Shown here: positions 9,311-19,400 of the stretch, one piece after another
How the letters are laid out: each line of letters opens with the position of its first letter
Position numbering within the stretch: position 1 is the first letter of the stretch
Source of the DNA: Mycobacterium sp. 852002-10029_SCH5224772
GTDB lineage: Bacteria > Actinomycetota > Actinomycetes > Mycobacteriales > Mycobacteriaceae
Assembly: GCF_001667315.1 (NCBI RefSeq)
Contig: NZ_LZHT01000083.1
Coordinates: 1 to 57,291 of the forward strand
Reading direction: 5' to 3'
Length of the DNA stretch: 57,291 bases
Position numbers and translations under genes: made by a program
The notes under the pieces: generated by a model
Seen by the model: the letters and a program-made list of their open reading frames with translations, nothing else
Databases searched by the model: none
Told to the model about the DNA's origin: nothing

Positions 9311-10033
9311 ATGAGCCTGACTGAAGCGACCACCGCCGGGGCGGAACCCGTCGCGCCGCCGGCGGTGCTGTCCGGTGATGACGTGGGGACCCTCGGCGAC
9401 TTTTCGCCCCCGGCCGGACGCGTGTTGCTGGTCTGGGACGCCCCCAACCTCGACATGGGCCTGGGCTCGATCCTGGGCCGCCGCCCGACAGCGTTGGAAC
9501 GCCCGCGGTTCGACGCCCTGGGGCGCTGGCTGCTGTCGCGCACGGCCGAGGTCAGCGCCGACCGCCCCGGCGTCGTGGTCGAACCCGAGGCCACCGTGTT
9601 CACCAACATCGCGCCGGGCAGCGCCGAGGTCGTCCGGCCCTGGGTGGACGCCCTCCGGAACGTGGGGTTCGCGGTATTCGCCAAGCCGAAGATCGACGAA
9701 GACAGCGACGTCGACCGCGACATGCTGGCCCATATCGAACTGCGCCGCACCGAAGGGCTGGCGGCTGTGGTGGTGGCTTCGGCCGACGGTCAAGCATTTC
9801 GCCAACCACTGGAGGAGATCGCCCGAACCGGAATCAGCGTCCAGGTGATCGGATTTCGCGAACATGCGAGTTGGGCGCTAGCGTCGGATACCTTGGACTT
9901 CGTCGATCTGGAGGACATCGCCGGCGTCTTCCGGGAACCGTTGCCGCGGATCGGCCTAGATTCGCTGCCTGATCAGGGTGCGTGGCTCCAGCCGTTCCGG
10001 CCGCTGTCCGCGCTGTTGACCGCGCGTGTGTGA
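9311..10033 (+). CDS. NYN-domain protein (Rv0207c-like)
   Basis: The 240-residue protein carries a NYN (PIN-like) domain, a fold of metal-dependent RNases. The acidic start of the fold is visible as VLLVWDAPNLDMGLG, with further conserved acids in KPKIDEDSDVDRDM and the AVVVASADGQAF strand. The start ATG at 9311 lies 15 bases after trmB, and the stop is 49 bases before mmpL3. The M. tuberculosis homologue Rv0207c has, as I recall, been listed among proteins that interact with MmpL3, which would fit the conserved gene order. Whether it cuts RNA is unproven. Confidence 0.8.
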   Translation: MSLTEATTAGAEPVAPPAVLSGDDVGTLGDFSPPAGRVLLVWDAPNLDMGLGSILGRRPTALERPRFDALGRWLLSRTAEVSADRPGVVVEPEATVFTNIAPGSAEVVRPWVDALRNVGFAVFAKPKIDEDSDVDRDMLAHIELRRTEGLAAVVVASADGQAFRQPLEEIARTGISVQVIGFREHASWALASDTLDFVDLEDIAGVFREPLPRIGLDSLPDQGAWLQPFRPLSALLTARV

Positions 10034-10082
10034 CACTGGAAAACCAGTGCGCGGGTCGTTGACGATCCAGTAAGGAGCTTGC

Positions 10083-12947
10083 GTGTTCGCCTGGTGGGGT
10101 CGAACTGTGTACCGGTATCGGTACATCGTGATCGGGGTCACGGTAGCTCTGTGTCTGCTCGGCGGCGTGTTCGGAATCAGCCTGGGCAAGCATGTTACAC
10201 AGAGCGGTTTCTACGACGACGGCAGTCAATCCGTCAAGGCCTCGGTGCTGGGGGATGAGACCTACGGGCGCGACCGCACCAGCCACGTGGTGGCCACCTT
10301 TACCGTTCCCAACGGGAAAACGGTCGATGACCCTGCGTGGCGCGGCAAAATCGTCGCCGACCTCAACAAGTTCAAGGCCGATCATCCCGACCAGGTCGTC
10401 GGCTGGGCCGGCTGGCTGGCCGCGCCCGAGAGCGACAACCCGGTGATCAAGGGGATGGTCAGCGAGGACAAGAAGCACACGTTCGTGTCCATCCCGCTCA
10501 AGGGCGACGACGACGACAGCATCCTCAACAACTACAAAGCCATCGCGCCGGACCTGCAGAAGCTCGGCGGCGGCAACGTGGAGCTGGCCGGCCTCGAGCC
10601 GATCGCCAACGCCCTGACGGGCACCATCGCCACCGACCAGCGCCGCATGGAGGTCCTCGCGGTGCCGCTGGTGGCGGTCGTGTTGTTCCTGGTGTTCGGT
10701 GGCGCGGTTGCCGCAGGCCTGCCGGCCATCGTGGGCGGGCTGAGCATCGCGGGCTCGCTGGGCATCCTGCGGCTGGTCTCCCTGTTCGGGCCGGTGCACT
10801 TCTTCGCCCAGCCGGTGGTCTCGTTGATCGGCCTGGGTATCGCCATCGACTACGGGTTATTCGTGGTGAGCCGGTTCCGGGAGGAGATCGCCGAGGGCTA
10901 CGACACCGAGGCCGCGGTGCGAAGAACCGTCATGACGGCCGGTCGGACCGTGACGTTCTCGGCGGTGCTGATCATCGCGTCGAGCGCCAGCCTGCTGGTG
11001 TTACCGCAGGGCTTCGTGCATTCGCTGACCTACGCGATCTTCGCGGCGGTGGGGCTTGCCGCGCTGCTGTCGATCACGTTCCTGCCCGCGTGCCTGGGTA
11101 TCCTCGGCCGCCATGTCGACGCGCTGGGGGTGCGGACCGCATTCCGGGTGCCGTTCCTGCGCAACTGGAAGTATTCGCGTGCCTACCTGAACTGGCTCGC
11201 CGACCGGCTACAGAAGACGAAGACCCGCGAAGAGGTCGAGGCCGGCTTCTGGGGCAAGCTGGTCAACTGGGTGATGAAGCGGCCATTGGCGTTCGCCATC
11301 CCGATCGCCGTCGGCATGATTTTGCTGGTCATCCCGCTGAGCAATCTGTCGTTCGGGGGCATGAGCGAGAAGTACCTGCCGCCCGACAATGCCGTGCGCC
11401 TGGCGCAGGAACACTTCGACAAGCGATTCTCCGGCTACCGCACCGAGCAGCTGACGGTGGTGATCCAGAGCGACAACCACAGCAAGGTCACCGATCAGCA
11501 AGTGGCCGACATCCGCAACAGGATTTCGTCGATCGGCGGGTTCACCGACAAGACGTGGGAGGAGCGGGCCTGCCCGACCATCGCCGGCAACCCGTGCGTC
11601 GCGGGCCCGAACGGGACGACGGTGCCCAAGGACGGCTCGGTGCGGGTGATCCAGAACGGCCTCGTCCACAAGAATGACGCTGCCAAGAAGATCACCGAAC
11701 TACGGGCGATAAACCCCCCGAAGGGGCTGAACATCTATGTCGGCGGCACGCCGGCCCTAGAACAGGACAGCATCCACAGCCTGTTCGACAAGGCTCCGCT
11801 GATGCTGGTGCTGTTGCTCGGCGCCACCATGCTGTTGATGTTCCTGGCGTTCGGCTCGGTGGTGTTGCCTGTCAAGGCCGCGGTGATGAGCGCACTGACG
11901 CTGGGCTCGACGATGGGCATCCTGACCTGGATCTTCGTCGACGGTCACTTGTCGGGGGTGCTGAATTTCACGCCAACCCCGCTGATGGTGGTGGTGATCG
12001 CGCTGGTTGTCGCCGTCGGTTTCGGTCTGGCCACCGACTACGAGGTGTTCCTGGTCTCGCGCATGGTCGAGGCCCGCGAACGCGGCATGTCGACCGCCGA
12101 GGCCATCCGGATCGGCACCGCGACCACCGGGCGCCTGATCACGGCCGCCGCGCTGGTCCTGGCCGTGGTCGCCGGGTCGTTCGTGTTCTCCGATTTGGTG
12201 TTGATGAAGTATCTGGCGTTCGGTCTGATGGCCGCGCTGCTGCTGGACGCGACGGTCGTCCGGATGTTCCTGGTGCCGTCGGTGATGAAGTTGCTCGGCG
12301 ACGACTGCTGGTGGGCTCCGCGCTGGGCCCGGCGCCTGCAGAACAAGATCGGGTTGGGCGAGATCGACCTGCCCGACGAGCGCAAGCGGCCGACGCTCAA
12401 CGGGCGGCCCGCGCGGCCGCCGGTGGCGGCCAGCCTGGTCGCCGCGGCACCCCGTCCAGCGCACGACCCCACCCATCCCGCGCCACTGGAGCCGTCCCGA
12501 CCGGCGCGCCCCGGACCGGCCCCCGCCCCGCCGGAGCCCAGGCCCGCCAAGGAACCGTCCTCGAGCACAGCGACAGCGCCCGCAGGGGCCGACGACAGCG
12601 TGGACACCACCCGCATCCCAGCCCGCCCCGGCCAGCCGACCGAGGCCAAGACCACACGTTTCACCGCGCAGGGCGGCCCGGGCGCCCCCGGCCGGGCGGC
12701 CGACCCGCGCCCCGCACCGCAGCCCCCGCATGCACCGCAGCGGCCCCAGGCGGCGCCGCCGTCCGACGATCAGACGCGGGCCATCCCCGTCCCCGGCAGC
12801 CATTCCGAGGACACCAAAGGCGACACCGCCGAAGAGCAGGTGAACTCCCGCGGCCAGGGCGAGAACGGCGACCCGGCGCGGCAGCGGCGCCGCGCCGGCG
12901 AGGGGCTGTCCGCCGCCGATCTGCTGCGCCGCGAGGGACGGTTATAA
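10083..12947 (+). CDS. mmpL3: RND transporter MmpL3, trehalose monomycolate flippase
   Basis: MmpL3 uses the proton gradient to move trehalose monomycolate across the inner membrane and is essential for the mycolic-acid envelope. The 954-residue protein starts at a GTG preceded by AAGGAG and begins FAWWGRTVYRYRYIVIG, as in M. tuberculosis. Two MMPL halves are visible, each with a periplasmic porter domain and a membrane bundle. The proton-relay Asp-Tyr pairs are intact at D256/Y257 (GIAIDYG) and D652/Y653 (LATDYE). The second periplasmic loop holds a short Cys pair (residues 497 and 505) that may form a disulphide. From about residue 775 a proline/alanine-rich cytoplasmic tail of roughly 180 residues follows, low in complexity and probably disordered. 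Confidence 0.97.
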   Translation: MFAWWGRTVYRYRYIVIGVTVALCLLGGVFGISLGKHVTQSGFYDDGSQSVKASVLGDETYGRDRTSHVVATFTVPNGKTVDDPAWRGKIVADLNKFKADHPDQVVGWAGWLAAPESDNPVIKGMVSEDKKHTFVSIPLKGDDDDSILNNYKAIAPDLQKLGGGNVELAGLEPIANALTGTIATDQRRMEVLAVPLVAVVLFLVFGGAVAAGLPAIVGGLSIAGSLGILRLVSLFGPVHFFAQPVVSLIGLGIAIDYGLFVVSRFREEIAEGYDTEAAVRRTVMTAGRTVTFSAVLIIASSASLLVLPQGFVHSLTYAIFAAVGLAALLSITFLPACLGILGRHVDALGVRTAFRVPFLRNWKYSRAYLNWLADRLQKTKTREEVEAGFWGKLVNWVMKRPLAFAIPIAVGMILLVIPLSNLSFGGMSEKYLPPDNAVRLAQEHFDKRFSGYRTEQLTVVIQSDNHSKVTDQQVADIRNRISSIGGFTDKTWEERACPTIAGNPCVAGPNGTTVPKDGSVRVIQNGLVHKNDAAKKITELRAINPPKGLNIYVGGTPALEQDSIHSLFDKAPLMLVLLLGATMLLMFLAFGSVVLPVKAAVMSALTLGSTMGILTWIFVDGHLSGVLNFTPTPLMVVVIALVVAVGFGLATDYEVFLVSRMVEARERGMSTAEAIRIGTATTGRLITAAALVLAVVAGSFVFSDLVLMKYLAFGLMAALLLDATVVRMFLVPSVMKLLGDDCWWAPRWARRLQNKIGLGEIDLPDERKRPTLNGRPARPPVAASLVAAAPRPAHDPTHPAPLEPSRPARPGPAPAPPEPRPAKEPSSSTATAPAGADDSVDTTRIPARPGQPTEAKTTRFTAQGGPGAPGRAADPRPAPQPPHAPQRPQAAPPSDDQTRAIPVPGSHSEDTKGDTAEEQVNSRGQGENGDPARQRRRAGEGLSAADLLRREGRL

Positions 12948-12983
12948 GGAAGCGCCTCGGCGCCCTCTGAAAGGCGTAGCGCC

Positions 12984-14126
12984 TCACCCGTCCGCGGGTT
13001 TGTCCGGTTCGGCCTGCAGGATGGCGTTCTTCTCGTCCGCCTCCTCGGTCTGTTTTTCGGCCTCCGCCTCGGGGTTCGGCGCCAGCAGCACCTGGAACGC
13101 ATTGTTGAGGAATGCGACCGTCGGGACCGCCAGCAGCGCGCCGACGATCCCGGCGAGCACGCCGCCGGTGGAAATGGCCAACACCACGGCGAGCGGATGA
13201 ATCGAGACCGCGCGACCCATCACCAGCGGCTGCAGCAGGTGGGCCTCGACCTGGTTGACCGCGATCAACACACCCAGCGTCATGAGCGCGTACACGATGC
13301 CCTTGGCCAGCAGCGCGACCACCACGGCGAGCAGACCCGAAACCAGCGCACCGATCAGCGGGATGAAGGCGCCCAGGAACACCAGGGAAGCCAGCGGCAG
13401 CGCCAACGGGATACTCATGATCGCCAAGCCCGCGCCGACCCCGGCCGCGTCGGTCAGGGCCACCAGGAAGGTGGCGCGCACGTACCCGATCAGCGACCCG
13501 TATCCGGCGTTGCCCGCTTCATGCACCCGGTCGCGGACGTCGGCCGGGATGACCTGCACCACGTACTGCCAGATGTTGCGTCCACCGTAGAGAAAGAAGA
13601 TCAGCGTGAACAGCACTAGCACCGCCGCGGTGACGAGCTCTGTGACGGTGGCCGCGGTGGACAGCGCGCCGCTGGTCAGCTTGGCCTGATTGTTGTGCAG
13701 CGCCTCGATCGCGGCATCGCCCGCGCTGTCGATCTGTTCGCTGCGCAAATGCGCCGGCCCGTTGATCAGCCACCGGCGGGTCGACTCGATGCTCTGCGTC
13801 ACCTGTTCGGTCAGGCCGGGCAGACCGTCGATGAACTGCAGGATGACGAAAGCCAGGATGCCGCCCAGGATCGCAAAGCCGGCCAGCAGCACCAGCGCCA
13901 CCGCGCCGCCGCGGGGTAAGCCCCGCCGGTCCAGCCAGTCGACCACCGGCACCAGCAGCGCGCTCAACAACAGCGCCACCAGCACCGGAACGACGATGAT
14001 TTCGAGTTTCTTGACCACCCACAACAGGGCGACCGCGGCGGCCAGGATGACGAGCAACCGCCACGCCCACGCGGCGGTCTTGCGTACTACGGGTTCGACC
14101 GACGCATCGTCGACGTTTGCTGACAT
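12984..14126 (-). CDS. AI-2E/PerM family permease (Rv0205-like)
   Basis: The start is taken at 14126 ([12 protein letters not shown]), giving 380 residues; the open frame reaches further upstream but that part is arginine-rich and not coding-like. About eight hydrophobic segments are visible, including a long N-terminal pair ([15 protein letters not shown] and [17 protein letters not shown]) and the family-typical [14 protein letters not shown] and [15 protein letters not shown] motifs near the C-terminus. Members of this family are proposed transporters with varied or unknown substrates. The gene is convergent with mmpL3 across a 36-base gap that contains only a weak hairpin (AGGCG-TAG-CGCCT at 12972-12984), and divergent from the flippase-like gene. 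The acidic C-terminal tail ([15 protein letters not shown]) is presumably cytoplasmic. Confidence 0.85.
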   Translation of the reverse strand: MSANVDDASVEPVVRKTAAWAWRLLVILAAAVALLWVVKKLEIIVVPVLVALLLSALLVPVVDWLDRRGLPRGGAVALVLLAGFAILGGILAFVILQFIDGLPGLTEQVTQSIESTRRWLINGPAHLRSEQIDSAGDAAIEALHNNQAKLTSGALSTAATVTELVTAAVLVLFTLIFFLYGGRNIWQYVVQVIPADVRDRVHEAGNAGYGSLIGYVRATFLVALTDAAGVGAGLAIMSIPLALPLASLVFLGAFIPLIGALVSGLLAVVVALLAKGIVYALMTLGVLIAVNQVEAHLLQPLVMGRAVSIHPLAVVLAISTGGVLAGIVGALLAVPTVAFLNNAFQVLLAPNPEAEAEKQTEEADEKNAILQAEPDKPADG

Positions 14127-14283
14127 CTGGCCAGCGTATCCGCCGCGGCGCTGCGAGAAACCTGTTCCGGGGTGCCCGCGCGTCGCGCGCAACCGTCGGA
14201 GCCGGCACGATCCGGTTACGACGGCGACACAGTCGGCGGCGCGCGGCGATCGCCGCGCCACCTGCACCGTTACCCTAAATCAC

Positions 14284-15453
14284 GTGTCGCACGACGCAGC
14301 CGCCCGCCATCTCGACTTCCCGCGCGAACAGACCCCGCGCGGGAAGTACTGGTGGGTGCGGTGGGTGATCCTCGGCATGGTTGCCGTCGTGCTTGCCGTC
14401 GAGGTTTCCCTGGGCTGGGATCAGCTGGCCAAAGCCTGGAAGAGCCTGTACGAGGCGAACTGGTGGTGGTTGCTCGCATCGGTGGTGGCGGCGGCCGCGT
14501 CGATGCACAGCTTTGCTCAGATTCAACGCACCTTGCTCAAGTCGGCCGGGGTGCACGTCAAGCAGTTGCGCTCGGAGGCCGCGTTCTATGCCGCCAACTC
14601 GCTGAGCACCACGCTGCCCGGTGGGCCCGTCCTGTCGGCGACTTTCCTGTTCCGCCAGCAGCGGCTGTGGGGCGCCTCGACGGTGGTGGCGTCGTGGCAG
14701 CTGGTGATGTCGGGTGTGCTGCAGGCGGTGGGATTGGCTTTGCTCGGGTTGGGCGGCGCCTTCCTGCTGGGCGCGAAGAACAACCCGTTCTCGCTGCTGT
14801 TCACGCTCGGCGGTTTTGTTGCACTGCTGCTCCTGGCGCAGGCCGTCGCCTCGCGCCCGGAGCTGATCGAAGGCATCGGCAGCCGGGTTCTGGCGTGGGT
14901 CAACTCGGTGCGCGGCCGGCCCGCGGACACCGGCCTGGACAAGTGGCGCGAGACGCTGATGCAGCTCGAGTCGGTGAGCCTGGGCCGGCGCGACCTGGGG
15001 GTGGCGTTCGGGTGGTCGATGTTCAACTGGGTCGCCGACGTCGCCTGCCTCGGGTTCGCCGCCTACGCTGCCGGAGACCACGCGTCGGTGGCCGGGTTGA
15101 CCGTCGCCTACGCCGCGGCCCGCGCGGTCGGCACCATCCCGCTGATGCCGGGCGGATTGCTGGTCGTCGAGGCGGTGCTGGTGCCGGGGCTGGTCTCGAG
15201 CGGAATGTCGCTGTCGAGCGCGATCTCGGCCATGCTGCTCTACCGGCTGATCAGCTGGCTACTCATCGCGGCGGTCGGCTGGGTGGTGTTCTTCTTCGTG
15301 TTCCGCACCGAGAACGTCGCCGATTCCGACGACGACCCGATCACGGGTCCGCTGCCCATCGTGCCGCAGCCGAGTGAGACCTCCGCAGACCCGACGGAGG
15401 CCGCCCTGCAGGGGCCGTTACCGCCCGACCGGAATCCGGAAACCGAGAGTTAG
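14284..15453 (+). CDS. flippase-like integral membrane protein (LPG synthase TM family, Rv0204c-like)
   Basis: The likely start is GTG at 14284, giving 389 residues that begin SHDAAARHLDF. The protein has a membrane domain related to the transmembrane part of lysylphosphatidylglycerol synthase (UPF0104): a first helix WVILGMVAVVLAVEVSLGW, the conserved polar loop AANSLSTTLPGGPVLSATFLF, and the motif GTIPLMPGGLLVVEAVLV near the last helices. Such proteins are thought to flip lipids or lipid-linked sugars. The M. tuberculosis homologue lies in the same place and has, as I recall, been reported as an MmpL3 interaction partner. The C-terminal 40 residues are acidic and proline-rich. Its stop abuts a duplicated hairpin repeat that probably ends transcription. 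Confidence 0.82.
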   Translation: MSHDAAARHLDFPREQTPRGKYWWVRWVILGMVAVVLAVEVSLGWDQLAKAWKSLYEANWWWLLASVVAAAASMHSFAQIQRTLLKSAGVHVKQLRSEAAFYAANSLSTTLPGGPVLSATFLFRQQRLWGASTVVASWQLVMSGVLQAVGLALLGLGGAFLLGAKNNPFSLLFTLGGFVALLLLAQAVASRPELIEGIGSRVLAWVNSVRGRPADTGLDKWRETLMQLESVSLGRRDLGVAFGWSMFNWVADVACLGFAAYAAGDHASVAGLTVAYAAARAVGTIPLMPGGLLVVEAVLVPGLVSSGMSLSSAISAMLLYRLISWLLIAAVGWVVFFFVFRTENVADSDDDPITGPLPIVPQPSETSADPTEAALQGPLPPDRNPETES

Positions 15454-15563
15454 TGGCGATCGCGAGGGCGGCGTAGCCGGACGAGGCGGGTCGCCACCAT
15501 CGGGCTCAGTGGCGATCGCGAGGGCGGCGTAGCCGGACGAAGCGGGTCGCCACCATCGGGCTT
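15452..15563. repeat. two-copy tandem 56-bp hairpin repeat
   Basis: Two nearly identical 56-base units (15452-15507 and 15508-15563) fill the whole gap between two convergent genes. They differ at only two positions that I can see. Each unit contains the inverted repeat GTGGCGA...TCGCCAC enclosing a GC-rich stretch. The first copy begins in the stop codon of the flippase-like gene and the second ends in that of the haem-binding protein. A bidirectional terminator or a dispersed mycobacterial intergenic element that duplicated here are both possible. Confidence 0.85.
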
Positions 15564-16077
15564 AGCCGACGGTGTTTCCGCGCGGCGGGCCCGAGAGCGG
15601 GCTGGCCGCGGCGGGAGGTGCCGGCTGCGGCGCGGCGGGCGGGACGCCCGCGGGGTTACCGGGCAGCGCACCGGCCGCGCCTTGGGCCTGCTGCATCATG
15701 CCCATCACCTGGGGGATCGAGATCGGCAGCTTGCACTGCAGCGACAGGTTGGTCAGCGGCTGCGCAATCGACGTCATGTCACCGGCGACCTTCGGGTTGG
15801 CGTCGAAGTAGGACTTCAGCCCGTTCAGTGACTGCGGTCCCGCCTGCTGCTGCAGCATCGAGGTCATCGTCTGGTTGGTCTCCGGGTGCGAATCCAGGTA
15901 GTCACCCATCGATTTGGACACCGAGCCGATCGTCCGAGCGACCTCGCTGGCCGCGCACGGGTCGCCCGCGCCGGTCGCCGGCGGCCCGGCGAGCACCGCG
16001 AGGGCGGCACCGGGCACGGTGGCGGCGATCAGCCCGGTGAAGATTCTGCGACGCCGTCCAGCGCTGCCTGTCGTCAT
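15562..16077 (-). CDS. secreted haem-binding protein (Rv0203-like)
   Basis: The ATG at 16077 gives 171 residues with an N-terminal signal: GRRRRIF, then a hydrophobic stretch ending ATGAGDP. The mature part belongs to the small mycobacterial haem-binding (haemophore-like) family. It keeps the tyrosine-histidine pair in YLDSHP (Y60, H64), matching the Tyr59/His63 ligands described for Rv0203. A second, similar motif reads YFDANP (Y90 to P95), with Asn where a His is expected. The C-terminal 40 residues are proline/alanine-rich and make it longer than the 136-residue M. tuberculosis protein. It is divergent from mmpL11, whose product has been linked to haem uptake with Rv0203. The frame is open further upstream, but that region lacks coding character. 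Confidence 0.82.
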   Translation of the reverse strand: MTTGSAGRRRRIFTGLIAATVPGAALAVLAGPPATGAGDPCAASEVARTIGSVSKSMGDYLDSHPETNQTMTSMLQQQAGPQSLNGLKSYFDANPKVAGDMTSIAQPLTNLSLQCKLPISIPQVMGMMQQAQGAAGALPGNPAGVPPAAPQPAPPAAASPLSGPPRGNTVG

Positions 16078-16417
16078 GGATAACCCCTTACAGTTTGCGG
16101 CGGCCCGCCCAAATCGGCGCCTCGCAAACGGCTGCAATGGTGGGCCCGACCGATCGCTGGGTCCCCCTGCATCCCCCGGGGCCCCGCAGGCCAACCGACA
16201 TCCTGCCATCGCCGATATCCCCCTGCCAGCTCCGAACTGCGTATGTGACCGAGATCCCGCTTGATCACCGGTGCACAACGACTTCGCAGCTTCTTGGCAA
16301 CGACGGTGTCGCCGCAGCTCAGGAACTACATAACCCCACATAAAGCACAGCGTGCTCCGGTATCGTCGCCTGCACGCGTCACGCGAGAACCGGGGAGCGA
16401 GAAAAATCCAGCAGTTA
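16078..16417. other. divergent intergenic region between the haem-binding protein gene and mmpL11
   Basis: This 340-base stretch separates two divergent genes and should hold both promoters. I see no gene, no IdeR-type iron box, and no strong palindrome beyond a small AGCAC-AGC-GTGCT hairpin at 16344-16356. An AT-richer patch (ACATAACCCCACATAAAG, ending at about 16345) is the most promoter-like part for mmpL11. Confidence 0.5.
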
Positions 16418-19400
16418 ATGATGCGCCTTAGCCGCAGCCTGCGTAGGTACCGCTGGTTGGTCTTCACAGGCTGGTTGCTGGCATTGGTTCCGGCGGTTTA
16501 CCTGGCGCTGACGCAGTCCGGCAACCTCACCGGCGGTGGGTTCGACGTGGCCGGTTCCCAGTCGCTGGCCGTCCACGACGAACTCGAGGAGCTCTACCAC
16601 GACCAGGGCGGATCGTCGCTGGCACTGGTGGCCGCGCCCCGTGCCGACGCCAGCTACCAGGACATGAACGACGCGGTCGCACAGTTGAGGCGTCTCGCCG
16701 CCGACCTCCCGGGCACCTCGGAGATCCCCAACCCCACCCAGCGGCCGCCGCAACCCGACCGCCCGTACGTACTGTCGGTGCGGCTGGATTCCCGCAACAC
16801 CAGCGATGTCGCCAAGAAGCTCCGCACGAGGGTCGGCATCAAGGGCGATCAACCCGGCCAGACCGCCAACGGGCGGGTTCGGCTCTACGTCATCGGGCAG
16901 GGCGCACTGAGCGCCGCCGCAGCCGCCAACACCAAGCACGACATCGCCGCCGCGGAACGCTGGAACCTCCCGGTCATTTTGATCGTCCTGCTCGCCGTGT
17001 TCGGTTCGCTGGCCGCCGCGGCGATCCCGCTTGCGCTGGGTGTGTGCACGGTCGTGGTGACCATGGGCCTGGTCTACCTGTTGTCCGCGTACACCACCAT
17101 GTCGGTCTTCGTGACCTCGACGGTGTCGATGTTCGGAATCGCGCTGGCCGTGGACTATTCGCTGTTCATCTTGATGCGCTTCCGGGAGGAACTGCGCACG
17201 GGGCGCCAGCCGCGCGAGGCCGTCGACGCCGCGATGGCCACCTCCGGGCTGGCCGTGGTGTTGTCCGGGGCTACGGTCGTCGCCTCCCTCACCGGGATCT
17301 ACGTGATCAACACCCCGGCGCTGAAATCGATGGCGACCGGCGCGATCCTGGCCGTCGCCGTCGCGATGTTGACGTCGACGACCCTGACGCCGGCGGCGCT
17401 GGCGACGTTCGGCCGGGCGGCCGCCAAGCGGTCGGGCTTCCTGCACTGGTCGCGGCGGCCCGAAAGCAGCCAGTCGCGGTTCTGGAACCGGTGGATCGGA
17501 TGGGTGATGCGCCGGCCGTGGATGTCCGCGCTGGCGGCGTCGCTGGTGCTGCTCGTGATGGCGGCACCCGCGGCGTCAATGGTGTTGGGCAACAGCCTGT
17601 TACGCCAGTTCGACTCGTCCCACGAGATCCGCGCCGGCGTCGCCGCGGCGGCCCAGGCGCTGGGTCCGGGCGCGCTGGGCCCGATCCGGGTGCTGGTCAG
17701 CTTCCCCGACGGCGGGGCGGCCTCGCCCGAGCACAGCCGCACCGTCGGCGCCGTCCGCCAGCGGATGACGCAGGCACCCAACATCGTCTCGGTGTCACCG
17801 CCCCAATACGCCGAGGACAATGGCAGCGCGCTGCTGTCGGCGGTGTTGACGGTCGATCCCGAGGACATGCGGGCCCGCGAGACCGTCGGCTGGATGCGCG
17901 CGCAGCTACCGAAGGTCCCCGAGCTGGGGACGGCACGCGTGGAGGTCGGCGGTCCGACCGCGCTGATCAAAGACTTCGACGACCAGGTGTCCAAGACCGA
18001 GCCGTTGGTGCTGGGCTTCGTCGCGCTGATCGCGTTCGTGATGCTGTTGGTGTCCATCCACTCGGTGTTCCTGGCGCTCAAGGGCGTGCTGATGACGTTG
18101 CTGTCGGTCGCGGCCGCGTACGGCAGTTTGGTGATGGTGTTCCAGTGGGGGTGGCTGAAGGATCTCGGCTTCGCCCAGATCAGCTCGATCGACAGCACCG
18201 TGCCCCCGCTGGTGCTGGCGATGACCTTCGGGTTGTCGATGGACTACGAGATCTTCCTGCTCACCCGCATCCGGGAACGGTTCCTGCATTCCGGTAACAC
18301 CCGTGACGCGGTGGCCTACGGCGTCAGCACCAGCGCCCGCACCATCACCAGCGCGGCGCTGATCATGATCGCGGTGTTCGTCGGCTTCGCGTTCGCCGGC
18401 ATGCCGCTGGTGGCCGAGATCGGGGTGGCCTGCGCGGTCGCGATCGCCGTGGACGCCACCGTGGTGCGGCTGGTGATGGTTCCGGCGTTGATGGCGATGT
18501 TCGCCCAGTGGAACTGGTGGCTGCCGGCGTGGCTGTCCCGCGTGCTGCCGTCGGTCGACTTCGACAGGCCGCTCCCGGAGGTCGACCTCGGCGACGTGGT
18601 GGTCATCCCGGACGACATCTCGGCGCTGGTGGTGCCTAACGCGGACCTGCGGATGGTGCTCAAGTCCGCCGCCAAGCTCAAACACCTGGCGCCCGACGCC
18701 ATCTGCGTGACCGATCCGCTGGCCTTCAGCGGCTGCGGGCGCAACGGCCGCCCGGCATCGCCGGACCCCGACGAAGAAGGGACCCGCGGCCTGGGGCCCG
18801 GGCAGATCCCCCACCAGGTCGCGCTGAGCGAGGAGAAGGTCGCCGTCGGGGTGGCCTCGGGCGAGAAGAGGACCGCCACCAACGGCCACGCCAACGGTTC
18901 CTCGGGGACCAGGAAGCTGGCCGGCGGGCTGGCCTCGCGCAACGGGATCGCCAAAGCCATCGCCGGGTCCGACCGGCCCGTTCATCCGGTGACGCTGTGG
19001 CGGGGCCGGCTGTCGGTCGCCATCGACGCACTGGAGACGGACCCGGACGCCGCGCCCGCGGGGGCCACCGACCGCCCGAAATACGCGCGGCGCAGCCCGG
19101 TGGAGACCACCAATGTGCAGCTGCCCACCGGCGACCGGTTGCTGGTCCCCACCGGCGCGGAGACCCTGCGGCTCAAGGGCTACCTGATCATGTGCCGTAA
19201 CAGTCGCCGCGATTATGCCGACTTTGCAGACATGGTCGATTCGTTGGAGCCCGAGACCGCTGCGGTGGTGCTGGCCGGAATGGACAGGTATTACTGTTGT
19301 GAATCATCCAGGCGGCAATGGATCGCCACCCAGTTGGTCCGTCGACTCGCAGATCCCGATCCCTGCGACTACCCGGAAGACCAGGGGTCGGAAGTCGACG

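Noticed and set aside
12948..12984. Terminator between mmpL3 and the PerM permease
   Set aside because: Only a five-base stem (AGGCG-TAG-CGCCT) is present and it runs into the stop codon; too weak to list as a feature.
15452..15563. Possible CRISPR array
   Set aside because: Only two directly adjoining copies with no spacer between them, and no cas genes nearby.
16078..16417. IdeR or Fur box for the haem genes
   Set aside because: No TTAGGTTAG-type palindrome could be found on either strand of the gap.
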